From positions 11,718,001 through 11,782,000 of the forward strand of contig NC_026657.2 in NCBI RefSeq assembly GCF_000004075.3: 64,000 nt of DNA. Direction: 5' to 3'. Position numbers and translations under genes: made by a program. Below are positions 37,086 through 50,114 of this stretch, piece after piece (the first letter of the stretch is position 1; each line of letters starts with the position of its first letter). Under the pieces are notes generated by a model that saw only the letters and a program-made list of their open reading frames with translations, was not told the origin of the DNA and searched no databases. This stretch comes from Cucumis sativus. Lineage: Eukaryota; Streptophyta; Magnoliopsida; Cucurbitales; Cucurbitaceae.

Positions 37086-40000
37086 ATGGAGGACGATTTC
37101 GAGTTCCCATCTGCAAGCAACGTGGATGAGGAAATGGGGTTGCCCGAGGACGAAGCCGAGAGCCCAGTTCTGAATGTTGGCCAAGAGAAGGAGATTGGGA
37201 AGAATGGGCTGAAGAAGAAACTTGTTAAAGAAGGTGAAGGATGGGAAACTCCCGACACTGGTGATGAGGTCGAAGGTATACTCTAGATTTATTTCTTGTT
37301 GGTCTTTGAATTTGTGGGGAATTTTGTGCTGAACGTTAGGGTGTTTGTTTGTATCTGTGCAGTGCATTATACGGGAACCCTTCTTGATGGCACTCAGTTT
37401 GATTCGAGCCGTGACCGAGGAACGCCTTTCAAGTTCAAGCTCGGGGAAGGTAATTTCGTTTGTAATTTGATGTCATATGATGATTGTAAATGTACGTAAT
37501 TTTCTTTGTACGACACAATTCTCTAGCACATTCTGGTTAGTTGAACTCGGATACAAATACTGATCCCAGTGTTATATTTATTGGATTTCTTTTCTTTTCT
37601 TTTCTTTTCTTTTTCTTTAATCTTTTGTAGTACATGGTCGTTTCTAGTTGTTCATCCATTTTGTTTTTTTTTTTCATGTAGTGGTCTTTTAGTTAATAAG
37701 TTTGAAGTGCATCAAATTTGCTACGAAATTGACTATCAATTTGCGAGTATGAATAGGTATCTCGAATACAAAGATTGATCCAGCCACATATTTATTGGAA
37801 TTTTGTCGATCATTCTTAATCCGTGGTCATTTCTAGTTGATCTTGCATTTTTTATTCAGTGGTCATATAGCTCATATCATGTTATCTATCTTCATCAGGC
37901 CAAGTGATTAAAGGGTGGGATGAAGGTATCAGAACAATGAAAAAGGGTGAAAATGCAGTTTTCACGATACCCCCGGAATTGGCCTATGGAGAGTCCGGCT
38001 CTCCTCCAACAATACCACCGAACGCTACTCTTCAATTTGACGTTGAGCTACTTTCGTGGCACAGTGTCAAAGACATCTGTCAAGATGGAGGAATCTTGAA
38101 AAAGATCCTTGTTAAAGGAGATGGTTGGGAAAAACCGAAGGATCTAGACGAAGTTCTGGGTGGGTTATTCATTTCAATCTACTTTTTTTGCCTTCTCATA
38201 TGGATAGAACTTTTCAAGTATTTTCAAACTAAATGTGTGATCTTTACAGTTCGTTATGAGGCTCGTCTTGAAAACGGTACACTGATCTCAAAGTCTGATG
38301 GGGTCGAATTCACTGTTGAAAAGGGTAGGTTACTTGTTGCACTTGAAATCTTGTTATCTTAAACTTTGAGGGGTGTCTGAATTTCTTGCTCGGCTCGTGT
38401 AGGGTACTTCTGTCCTGCCTTGGCAACTGCTGTGAAGACGATGAAAAAAGGGGAGAAAGCTTTGTTGACTGTTAGACCACAATGTGAGTGAAGCTACACA
38501 TTCTCTTCTCTCGGGTTCTTTTGTGCCTCGAATCCATGGACGTGCTGATTCTTATTGTTTTATCATTTAATAGATGGATTTGGGGAGTCTGGTAGGCCTG
38601 TATCTGGAGAAGAAGGTGCTGTGCCTCCAAATGGTACACTTCAAATTACCCTTCAATTGGATTCATTGAAAACTGTTACAGAGATCACAAAGGATAAGAA
38701 GGTCTTGAAGAAGACCCAGAAGGAGGGAGAAGGATATGAACAACCAAATGAGGGAGCAGTGGTGCAAGGTGATATAATCATACTTCAGTTGTTCGATAAC
38801 TGCTAATGATCTAAATTTTGTAATTTGACTTAGTAGCTAACTACATGGAGCTTCTGTTCTTGTCAGTGAAACTTACCGGCAAACTGGGTGATGGGACGAT
38901 TTTTACTAAGAAGGGTGATGATGAAAGAACGTTTGAGTTCAAAATTGACGAAGGTATGTTGATCTTGGTGATGTTCTTTGACCATGGAAGGATTTGTATC
39001 ATTATGGTTTTACTAAGCTATAATGCGGATATGGAACAGAACAAGTCATTGAAGGACTCGATTTGGCTGTGAGAAAGATGAAGAAGGGAGAAATTGCCTT
39101 GGTGACGATCCATCCACAATATGCTTTTGGATCTTCTGATTCATCACAAGATCTAGCTGTGGTTCCTGCAAACTCAACTGTATATTACGAAGTTGAGCTG
39201 GTTTCATTCGTCAAAGTATGTCTGAAATATTCATTTGTTACCAAGTTTCTCACAAGAGAACGTCTCATCGAACTAATACCAACTTTTGTTATTGCAGGAA
39301 AAAGAATCTTGGGACCTGAACAAAGCAGAAGAGAAAATAGAAGCAGCAGGTAAAAAGAAGGAAGAAGGAAACGTTCTATTCAAAGCTGGAAAATATGAGA
39401 GAGCATCAAGAAGATATGAAAAGGTATTTTTGAAGTTCAACAGAAGTTCAAAGTTGTCACGAACCCTCATTAACAGATTGGCTAACATTATTGTTTATCA
39501 TCAACTGTTTGATAGGCTGTCCGCTACATTGAATATGATACTTCTTTCAGTGACGAGGAGAAGCAACAGAGCAAGGCACTAAAGATTTCATGCAATCTCA
39601 ACAATGCTGCTTGCAAACTGAAAGTCAAAGACTACAAACAAGCAGAGAAGCTTTGTACAAAGGTCTGCTTTGTGATACTTTCACCTTAATTATGTTGATA
39701 CTATAGGATTTGCTTAGTGGCCTAACATTTACGTCCAATTTCTCTCAACCAACAGGTGTTGGAACTTGACAGTAGGAACGTGAAAGCTCTATATAGAAGG
39801 GCTCAAGCATATATTCAACTTGTTGATCTTGATCTTGCTGAGCGGGATATCAAGAAAGCCCTCGAGATTGACCCAGATAACAGGTAGCTCATTTATAATT
39901 GATTAATTGATTTTGCCTTTAGATTTGGGTCCAACATAAAAGAGTGTTTCAAATGTCTTTGGGTGTTTGAAATTAGTAATGAATAAATAAATACAAACTC

Positions 40001-40445
40001 GACCTAAAGACTACTCGGTTATGGAGTATTAGTGTTTCATAGGTTGACAAAATCCTATAACATAGGTAACATGTATACAATGTCTCAAGTCAAGTTTAGC
40101 AGTTTAACCATAGCAAAAACATGTTTTATCTGTGCCAGTGCTCATGCGTGTGTATCATTACACTGTCAATGCAGGGATGTGAAGATTGAATACAGGCAAT
40201 TGGAAGACAAGGTGAGGGAATACAATAAGAGAGATGCACAGTTTTACGGCAACATTTTTGCAAAAATGAACAAGTTGGAGCATGCTAAGTCGGCTGTAAG
40301 TTACAAAACCAAATAGCTAATTTCTCAGTCTTGTTCTATTTTGAAATGAACTCTTTTGGAATAAGACATTTTGTAATCATGGTATTTGCAGAATTCAGGT
40401 GGAAAGCAAGAGGCAGTACCAATGACTATTGATAGCAAAGCTTAA
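37086..40445 (+). CDS. FKBP62: peptidyl-prolyl isomerase FKBP62 (ROF1-type)
   Basis: Large cytosolic immunophilin that binds HSP90 through TPRs and acts in heat-stress tolerance in Arabidopsis. Thirteen exons: 37086-37275, 37363-37449, 37899-38159, 38250-38324, 38403-38483, 38574-38768, 38867-38953, 39040-39215, 39298-39423, 39516-39662, 39756-39883, 40175-40295, 40392-40445; 575 residues. Three FKBP domains: the first ([39 protein letters not shown]) keeps the usual active-site residues; the second ([21 protein letters not shown]) lacks the VI and W and is probably inactive; the third ([22 protein letters not shown]) has L for W. Three TPRs follow, with carboxylate-clamp residues in [29 protein letters not shown] and [13 protein letters not shown]. 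The C-terminal helix ([20 protein letters not shown]) is where calmodulin binding is expected. Exons break at equivalent points in each FKBP domain, fitting domain duplication. Confidence 0.96.
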
Positions 40446-42590
40446 GTTTGATACTTTAGCCTTCATAGCATCACACACTATGCATTAATGAAATGTAATG
40501 TTGCGCATACATAGCATTGTATTGTAATGGTGTCTTGTTTACACTTTGTATAAATAAGTCAGATGTCTCGAAGGATTTGCATTGCTTTGTTTGCATTCTC
40601 CTTTTGGACAAGGGAAGATAATAAAAATATACTCTTGTTTTCCTTATGTTTTAGCATGCTTCCTTTTATCCATGGTTTTGGAATTTTTCTTTAAATTGTT
40701 GAGTTTCTAGTGCTAAGGTACTAACACATTTGTTGGTCTAAAATATAGTGAACTACTCTTGAATAGAATAACTTAAGGTTAAATTTACATTCAAATTTGA
40801 TTTTACTTGTGTATATATGTGTAGACAGTATTTTGTAATATTGCGTTGTTATTAGTTATGTTGTTATCTTATTAATTATGTTAATTATGTTGTGAAGTTT
40901 ATGTAACATTTTACTTTATATCTTTTTCTTTGAAAAAATAACTCTATTATATTGTTCGAAAACTTGTGATCAATTTCTAGATCTCAATTGAGTCCTCCTA
41001 ATTTTGGCATATATGTACGCAATATGTTGCACGATTCGAAGAATTTAGTAGGAAAAACAAAAAGTCCAAATTTATTGTAGGAGGAGATATTCTAAATTTG
41101 CATGATTTTTTGGGTGGTGCTATTTTTTGTTAATTCTTTTATCGAAGTTATAAAAGATTGGATGGAAGTTGTTATAATTGATTGCTGTGTTCGTTAATTC
41201 TCTCAATCAACAGGTTTATACCGTTAATTGTGTCATAGTTTGCTAAATATAACTAATATCTATTTGGAGTCCATGTACTTGCCGTTTATTTTTTATTAAT
41301 ATAAATACTAACAACATATAGCGATAATTAAAATTTTATTGAACTTTAAATATTAAAATTTAACATAGTTTGTAATAATATTATAAATTTGAGACGGATA
41401 ATTTGGGTTGTTTGTATTCTTAGTAGTTTGTGTAGAAAATGTCTTAACATATAAGAGTAAAAAGATGCCTTCTAAATTTTTGAAGAGAATAAAAAATACT
41501 TACTACTATGTTAGTTTTAGACTAAAGTTGTTATCATAAATATCCTTTGAACTTTTTAAAAAATTTCAAAATTATTTTCATCACACCAAATTTTAGCACT
41601 TACATAAAAAAGAAAAAAGAAATAAAAACTAACCTTTCAAATTTTGATAGATATGTCAATATTTTCATGGAGGGAATATTCTCAATACATCCTATAAATA
41701 TCCATGATCACATCAAACAAAAACAAATAAGTTAAATATAAATAATAAGACGTTTACTTATTTAAAAATAATAAAATACTTATTTTGCTAAGTTTGTTTT
41801 ATTTTTCTCAAACCAAATATTTTTTTTAATATATCCCTCTATATCAATATTTTAAACATAGGTTAAAATATAAAACTACATACAATCTTACAAAGTTTTA
41901 CAACAAAAAATTACTCTTAAAACATACTAAAATAATAATCGGTCAAACAAAAAAGATTTACAGATTTATTAGACTATCAGTGTATGTTAATTACAACAAT
42001 AAGTACAAAAATTGGTTGTTACAATTTGCAAATGACAAATCACTTAAAACATTTATTACAAAAAAAGTTGATTATCTAAATGTAATTTGCGAATGCCATG
42101 AAACAACTCTTACTTATCTAATTTATTTTAAAAAACATATTATTTATAAAAAGAAATTAATTAATCTATAATTATGTACCAAATCTACAAGATCGTACTA
42201 AATATAAATACACGATCTTGAAAAAAATCGTTGGATATTGGTAATACATCGACCATCGTGATCATAAACCTACACAATCACGTATTAGAAGAAGAATAAT
42301 AAGTGGCATGATCAATTAATCCCGTATCAAAAGAAGAATAATGCATGTGTGTGACTAATTAACTCATTAAGTATTTATGAGACATTTTTTATATTTTTCA
42401 TGTTGGACACTTGCCTATTCTTTTTGGAAATGATAGGTAAATATTTCCAATTTTACTAATTACAATATTATTTAGAAGACAGTGAAAGAAAAATTCCATT
42501 CATACGTTTTATGGGAAAAGAAAAAGGTTATTTGCCAAAATTTATGTAAAGTTAATTAAAAAAAGGGAAGAAGGGGAAGAAAGAAAGAAA
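40446..42590. other. AT-rich spacer
   Basis: Begins with the FKBP62 3' untranslated region (candidate poly(A) signals near 40551 and 40620). The rest is very AT-rich, with no recognised gene or element. Confidence 0.5.
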
Positions 42591-42700
42591 TTGATACAGC
42601 CCTAGCTAGCGCCTTAATCCCTCTCCTTCCTCTGCAAGCTGCTCCGGTGGTCGTCCACTCTCTTCGTCTTCTTCACAGATCTTCTTTTCTCCGTTCATTT
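42591..42700 (+). other. possible first non-coding exon of the bZIP gene
   Basis: A CT-rich block (CCCTCTCCTTCCTCTGCAAG) ends in TTTCAAG followed by GTATTTTCC, a fair splice donor. It stands out from the AT-rich flank and would give a 5'-leader intron of about 2.6 kb. Alternatively, transcription starts in the CT-rich block at 45030-45115, and 42.6 kb is unrelated. Confidence 0.3.
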
Positions 42701-43126
42701 CAAGGTATTTTCCCCATACCCATTTTCGTTTTATGCTCATACACGAATGGCTGCAACCCCAAACTCTGTTGTTTCGGTTGAACCTCGATCTTTTACAATC
42801 ATGCAATTCGCCATCGGTTTATGTAGAAATCGAAAACTCATTTTCTTTTTCAGTGTTCATGCAAAAGTTTTTTTTCCCCTCCCGTTTGAGGGTTGATTCT
42901 TTGAATCACTTGTTTGAACCATATTAAGGGAGAAGAACCGAAAGTCAATGAAAGTAGATCCAGGGAAATGAAGTGAGTTGATACTCTGTATCCACGTTGG
43001 GGCACATAAACTGCCATTTTTCTTTTGCCAGCTTCCTCATTTCTCAATATCGAATCTCAATTTTGTAGAACGATTGTAAACGAAATTGAACTGGGAAATG
43101 ACTTACAGGCAATGAACATAACTGTT

Positions 43127-43131
<5 letters not shown>

Positions 43132-43163
<32 letters not shown>
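43132..43163. repeat. poly(T) run
   Basis: An uninterrupted run of 32 T. It could be the poly(A) end of a minus-strand retroposed sequence or simple slippage; no recognisable element body follows it. Confidence 0.9.
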
Positions 43164-43164
<1 letters not shown>

Positions 43165-43849
43165 TGAAAGAAGACAAGAAAAAAAATTAATTGTAGTAAT
43201 GGAAAGAGCCAAAGCTGAAGATAGTACAAATGATTCTTTATAGTAAATAATCAATTTGGTTCCAGTTTAAAATTCAATGACCGAGTGAGTGATAGCTGTT
43301 TACCATTTTGACAAGTTGTTAATTAAAATCCTTGAATTCCATTCCAGAAAACACTTCGGTTTGAATTTTCTAAAGTTAAAGTATTTAATTAAAAATAAAT
43401 TTTTTTGGCTTTTGAACTAATTCAATCAATTTTATTAAGAGTTAGAAATCACATAAAATAGGACGGAGATATTATGAAAGCAATGAAGGATAGTCTGTAT
43501 ATATTTTTTTCTCTTAGAGGAAGCAAATTTCTTTGATATAATTGTCTATAAAAATCATTGACGTTGATCTGAAAATAAAATTTTGAATACTATTTTGGGC
43601 CTTGATTTTTCATCTTCTTCTCATTTTGGTCTCTATACTTACAAACGTTGTTTGTTATGTTCCCGGGACTTTCCACCTGTCTTTATTTTAGGCCCTATAA
43701 TTTCGGTGCATGTAAATTTAACTTGTATTTATTTTAGCTCCTATAATTTTAAAAGTTCGTTTTAGCCTATGTACTTTTAGAAAGTGGTCATCTTTGTCTT
43801 AAATTTGAGGAAAGCTATATTGGAGGGGTTCCTTTTCTTTTTGCACTTT

Positions 43850-44880
43850 GTTTTAACTTTAGAGAGTGGTGGGTAATGGGGTGGACACATACACTTTTAA
43901 GCAGATTAGTGGTTGGGGGCCAGATATATGAATTTGCTCTTTGTTTCCTCATTTATAAATTATACCACTCTACTCTAACTAGTGGCTTCCTTCTCACTTT
44001 GGGGTTTTTTTTCTCATTCTCATAACTGTGGTCTCTGTCATTTATTGTTTGATAGAGGAGCAATGGATATTGTGGCACTTCTTCTTTACTTGGTGATTTC
44101 TTTGTTAATCAAGGGAGGAGGGATATTCGTATCTGGAACTCTAGTTCATCTGTGGGGTTCTCGTGAATTTCCTCTTTTTATTGTTTGGTTAATCCCTTGT
44201 GGCTCGTCCTCTAGTATTCTCGTCTGTTATTTTGTGGAATGTTAAAATTCCCAAGAAGGCAAATTTTTTTGTTTGACAGGTTCTTCATGAGAAAATTACA
44301 TCCTAAATCAGATTACTAGAAGGATGCCTTGCTTGCTAAGCCACGATGTCTATCCTGTGTAGAGGAGCAGCTGAGCACCTTGATCATCTTTTGACACCTA
44401 GGCATTTAGAATTGTTTCTTTTACTCCAATGACCCAATTAGAGATTGTGGATTCATTTGCTAGCTTGAGGAATTTGTGCTCATTTACCCTTTTGTAATAA
44501 GGGTCATTTTTTTGCTGGCTTGTTTGCGTTTGTGCTTTGTTATGGGGCCTTTAGGGTGAGGAACAATAGAGTCGAGAGGTCTGAGAAGAAATCTTGGCCC
44601 CTTGTTAGGTTCCAGCCCCCCCTGTGGTGAGGGCTCTCCTTTGACACCTTTTAGAGTCCTCTCTTTTGACTATTTTGTGGTGATGTACAGTATACATCAC
44701 TTTCATGCTCAAATCACAGAAAAAAAAAAAAACTTATGTAATTATAGCCTCATTACTATCAAGGATTGCTCTTCTTTTTTAGATACTTGGGAGGGGATTT
44801 TCTCTTCCCCAACAAGTAAGCTGTCTTCTCTTTTGCAATTAATACACATTTCTGTTTTTTGTAAAACAATTTAATAAAAT
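43850..44880 (+). mobile_element. LINE 3' fragment upstream of the bZIP gene
   Basis: Plus-strand frames broken by stops read WNVKIPKKANFFV, then QVLHEKIT, SILCRGAAEHLDHLF and CNYSLITIKDCSSFL, matching the zf-RVT domain and 3' end of the LINE relics in SEC23. 5' truncated. It lies in the same orientation as the bZIP gene and perhaps in its 5'-leader intron. Confidence 0.75.
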
Positions 44881-45386
44881 AAAAATGGAAAAGCAGGAGG
44901 ACATTATCAATTTTCTTATGTGAATCCCTCTTTTGTTAGCAAACAGAAGTCTCTAATTTATTTTTGGTCAGTTGGACAAATTCAGACTTCTCACTCCAAA
45001 GTTGTCCTCATTCATTGTAGCCTGCAAAATTCATCTCCCATTTTTTCCCTCCCTTTCCCCATTTCTTCCACCTGCCTCTCAATCTTCTTCCACATAATTC
45101 ACTATCCTCTCCAAGTGTTGTTTTTTTTTTTTACCCATTTTGAATGCATTAACAATTTGGATTTTTGGTTGTAGTTTGGTTTCTTTCTATGCCTTGGTTG
45201 TTGTTGTTGGTCCTTTGATTTCTACCATTTGATTCTTAATGTGTGTTTGGTTTGAGGGATTTTGATCTGATTTCTTGCACCCATTTCCAAGCTTTGCAGG
45301 TACTTGGAGTTTTGTTTGTTTGATGAAGAATTTGTGACTTGGGGTTTCGGTGTTGTTTAGTTGCTTTACAAGTGCGTTTGTAGTTG

Positions 45387-47699
45387 ATGGAGAAGGACAA
45401 ACCCCAAAGCTTTTCTGGTGGATTTCCGCCACCATCAAGTCGTTACTCAGGTCTTTCACCAACTGGAAGCATTTTCAATGGAAAATCTGAGGCAACTTCA
45501 TCTTCAATGTTGCTTCCTCCAATGCCTTCCGGTGGTCTTTCAGATTCAGGTCAATTTGGTCATGGAATGCCCACTGATTCTAATCGGTTCAGCCATGATA
45601 TTAGTAGAATGCCTGATAACCCACCAAGAAATATTGGTCACAGACGTGCCCATTCAGAAATACTGACCCTTCCTGATGATATTTGTTTTGACAATGACCT
45701 CGGTGTGATTGGTAGTGCTGATGGCCCTTCTTTTTCTGATGATACTGAGGAAGATCTGTTGTCCATGTACCTTGACATGGACAAATTCAATTCCTCGACT
45801 GCCACCTCCACGATACAAGTTGGCGAGTCATCTTCAGCTGTTGGAGAAGCAAGATCAACTCCTACTTCAACAATTGGAGCAGCTACCTCTAAAGATGACG
45901 CTGCCGTTGGTTTGAAGGAGAGGCCGAGAGTTAGACACCAGCATAGCCAGTCTATGGATGGCTTGACAACCATAAAGCCTGAGATGCTCGTCTCTGGGTC
46001 TGATGAAGCCTCTGCAGCTGATTGCAAGAAAGCCATGTCAGCTACAAAACTCGCTGAGCTTGCGTTAATTGACCCCAAACGTGCTAAGAGGTAATTCATA
46101 AGTCCTCTCTCTCTCCTTTAAACAGGAGAAAGAAACTGATAATATGTTATTTCATGATTTCTCCATATCCTAAACAGATTTTGTGCTTTGCTTTATTTTG
46201 CTCATTTATTTCTACTATTCATATCCATGTGCAACTCAGAACTACCGTTGCTGTACAATTTATGATAACTCAACATTTGAATTTTGTTGGATGCTTTGCC
46301 TAAATTTCAAGAAATGAGATAGTAATGAAGTGTTTTTGCCAATAGCTGTCAAGTAGTTTAGGTTAAGCTTCTCTTATAAATTTTTTGGAACATGAAATGA
46401 AAAGATTGTTGAGTTATCAAGCAGTTTAAGTTAAGCTTTATTGTTATTAATTTCATGGATTGCCTTTCTCTCTAATCTTGAAGAGCCTGGAGGCCTTCTT
46501 TTACCCTGTATTTTCCTTCCCCCTCTCCATCATAAGCATGTTTTTCTAAAACTTCTTCATGTTCAAGATTATTTGCATTGGTGTCCTTCAAATTTCAATT
46601 ATTATGCTTTCTGTTTCCTGTGAAAATAATAGTAATAATAATAAAAGAACAGAAAATTTGTTTGTAAGGGCCTTTTTTGTGCATTGTATAGGATATGGGC
46701 AAATCGACAGTCAGCTGCTAGGTCAAAGGAAAGAAAGATGCGGTACATCGCTGAGCTTGAACGGAAAGTTCAGACTCTGCAAACAGAGGCAACTTCTTTA
46801 TCTGCTCAGTTAACCCTCTTACAGGTGGATTATCGATTTATCGTATATACTTATCATATTTTTAGATGCCCATTCTATATTTTCATACCATTTGAAATTC
46901 AGCATCCTATTTTCTCTGCATTTCAGTATATAAAGATATTATATTTTACTTATTGCCTCCCTGTTACCAGAGAGATACAAACGGTCTTTCTGCTGAGAAC
47001 AATGAACTAAAGCTGCGGTTACAGACAATGGAGCAGCAGGTTCACCTGCAAGATGGTAAGGACCTCCTCTTTAGTTTCATTTTCAATTGATTTCACAAAC
47101 GGTTGTTTTTCTATAGCTGCCTTCTCTTAGTTTGCATCTAATCACTCTGTTTTTATTTCTACAAGTAAATATAGTTACTCGTTGGAAGACGGTTTTATTT
47201 GCATTTTTGGCATTCATAGTCATCGTCACATTAAAAGTTGCTTTCTAGTCTTTTGGGGCCCATTTTTAGGTTTTTTTGCAACTTTTCTGATAACTTTGTT
47301 AAGTTATACCAGATGAGATTCAGTAATATTCTTTTGGGGCCCATCTTTATTAGTATCTCTATTTTGACAGCTCTAAATGAAGCACTCAAAGAGGAAATTC
47401 AGCATTTGAAAGTACTGACTGGCCAAGCAATCCCAAATGGTGGATCAGTTACAAACTTTGCTTCCTTTGGAGCTGCCCAACCCTTTTACCCAAGCAATCA
47501 AGCAATGCACACTTTGTTAACTGCACAGCAGTTTCAACAACTTCAAATCCACTCACAGCAGCAACAACAACATTTCCAATACCATCAGCTTCATCAGCTT
47601 CATCAACAGTCAACTGGAGACAACAAATCCAAAGGATCGGCATCTTCTCCAAATCCAAAAGACAACAACACATCAGATACGTCCTCTACCACTTGTTGA
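45387..47699 (+). CDS. group I bZIP transcription factor (VIP1/bZIP29/RF2-like)
   Basis: Nuclear DNA-binding regulator of 416 residues. Exons: 45387-46090, 46692-46824, 46971-47055, 47371-47699. The N-terminal half is Ser/Pro-rich with conserved group I blocks: [17 protein letters not shown] (a likely 14-3-3 and phosphorylation site), the acidic [17 protein letters not shown], and [10 protein letters not shown]. The basic region [20 protein letters not shown] (from N239) has N-x7-K instead of the general N-x7-R, the hallmark of plant group I. A long leucine zipper follows through [22 protein letters not shown] and [17 protein letters not shown]. The C-terminus is rich in Q and H ([20 protein letters not shown]) and then S and N. 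The exon break inside the basic region is typical. Group I members work in osmosensing, vascular development and cell-cycle control; which one this matches is not settled. Confidence 0.94.
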
Positions 47700-50114
47700 A
47701 AGAGATAGCCTAGTGAACCTACTGTTTGTTGTCATCGATAGTTTATTTAATATATATAAAAGAAGAGAGATGACCCACTGTCTAAAACTTTTTGTGTTTA
47801 GCTGCCAGAAAATTAGTTGCTGCATTTGTTATCCAAATACCACATTTTCCTCTCCCCTACAAAATCTTCTATTTGTTTCATTATTCAAGGTCCTTCCCCT
47901 CTCCACAAGCATATTGTTTGCTTTCCTGCGTCTGTTAAATTATGTATAATGTTCAATTGTTGTAGACAGAAACTGTTTGTAGTTGATTTATTAGATTTTT
48001 GTGGATATCACAGTTTCTTATACGATTCATACCTTTTTTCATGGTTTTATTATGCCCTTGAACCTTGGCCATTGTTCTTAAAATGTGTATGGAGGTACTC
48101 ATTCGTCAACTCACACCTTGTTCGGTTTTTACGCAAAATGCAGTCAATCCAAATAGGCCTTTAATGCTCTATTTTTATTTTTATTTTCTTGTCTATATAA
48201 TTGATTGTTGAATACCCCATTGATGTGATCAGAAGCTTCATCGTCTATATAATAAACCAAATCATGCAATTTATGCTGCAATAATGGTTATAATGTTTTC
48301 GATCTCAACTTGGTCGCAAGAACAATTTGTCATAACTTTTCTTTAGTTCATGGTGATCTCCTTGGCCAAATATTTCTCCATTCATGGCGGGATGTTTTCA
48401 AATATAGTAAGACTTTAGACCAACACTAATAGACTACATCTATAGAAATCTATAGACAGGTGTTTATCAATGTGTTATGGATCAAATTTGAAATCTTGTT
48501 ATATTTTGTAAATATTTTTAACAATTTTATCATTTACAATAATTTCTATTTTATTCAACTCCTTTTCGTATAGATATTTGTATTGATACTATTACTTTGT
48601 TCATAACTCCATTTGATATTTTTTTTCACTTTTTAAATGTTACAACAAATGTATATGTGGAGATTTTGAACATACTAACTCCTCAGAAGAGGTAGAATGT
48701 TTGTTATATGATAACTCAACTTGTTAGCCCATAACTTTTTTCTAAAAAAAAAAGAAAATGTAGCATATTATAATTTGGGAGTGTAAAATATGAAATTTTT
48801 TTTCATTGTCTTAATCGTTGATGTGCGTTTCATTTCAATCGTTATATCAAATCAATAAAATATTTTTTAGAACAATAACATAGTTTGATTTATGATATTA
48901 TTCCCAAACATAATACCAGATGTCAAATGTTTTTATTTAAGCATAATTTTGTGGACAGAGTATCAACTATAGTGCCATTAGATTTTTTTCTCTTTCCTTG
49001 ATTGAGAATTACTTATTTGTCTATTCAGTTTCCACTTCTAGTGACTAATCTCACTCTTGTTAAGATTTGCAAAACTCACTACACAATGCATTGTTCAAAA
49101 GCTGTTGATAAATGAACGAGAATGAGAGGGAAGAAAATAGGAAGTGAAAGCAAGAGGAAACATTGAAAGAACAAATAAGAAATGAGATCACAATAGTGAA
49201 AAGTAAAAGTGACAAATGTTTGTTAACCCAATGCACCACAAGATTAGCTTAAATTAAGAAACTGAGTCAATTCCGTAACTTTTAGGTCAAGCCACCAAAA
49301 TATTAGATTTCAAATTTGAAATAGCCATGCAACTCAAAGGCTCTTGATTTGATGTTTGGAGGTAGCTAATTCGAAAGGTTTTGCATGTTCGAAGACAATG
49401 ATTTTCGTAAAAAGTTCATATGTTTTCAAAGGTTGCAACTGAGAAAAAAAATTGATATCTTACAAGGAGGATCACTCATTGTTTGAGATCTGAAACACTC
49501 CACGGCAAGATTGATCATGTAAAACTTGAATAATTCTAATCATGCAACTTGAACTGACATTAAAATTAATTTTTAAAAGAAAAAACCTCTAAACTAGAAA
49601 GAAGCTCAAAGCTCTTTTTACTCTATTATATCCTTCAAGTGATTTTACATAAAAATTAGCTAAGTAACCAAATATCAACTTAAGGGTTGTAACTTCCTAA
49701 CCCATAAAAACAAAACTCTCATGGGTTGTAACTTCGAAGTACACGAGTGTCATGATACTCACTCCAAAGTAATCTGAAAAACATAAAGGTTTACTATATA
49801 GTTACAGTAAAATGATGAACCATAAATTTGAGATTGAAGCCTTTTTGTCAGACTTGAAAGTCTCTGAACCTCCCATGTATAAATGAATCTCAATTTGAAC
49901 GGTAGTTTCCTGAATGGATGCTCGACTTGTACAGCATGAAGCTTGAGATATACTTGAATTCATTTAATGCAACTAAAGGGCTTCCATAACTTCAACTTTA
50001 ATGTCACTTAACTTCATTTAATTTAACATGGATTAACTTTTTTGTTCGTCATAAATGAAGATCAACACGTGAACAAGATCGGCTTCATTCCTATTAAGAT
50101 GGGTAATGGAGTCA
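47700..50114. other. spacer between convergent genes
   Basis: Holds the 3' ends of the bZIP gene (+) and U11/U12-35K (-). A dispersed AT-rich repeat copy lies at about 48400-48550. No other gene or element recognised. Confidence 0.5.
48400..48550. repeat. dispersed AT-rich repeat, copy 5
   Basis: AATAGACTACATCTATAGAA and ATCTATAGACAGGTG, followed by GTTATATTTTGTAAATATTT and AACAATTTTATCATTTACAA: the same order of words as copy 1 near 2300-2390. Confidence 0.5.

Noticed and set aside
37077..37367. Minus-strand open frames over FKBP62 exon 1
   Set aside because: Shadow of the well-supported plus-strand coding exon.
43044..43254. Lys-rich open frames around 43.1 kb
   Set aside because: They translate a poly(T)/poly(A) run.
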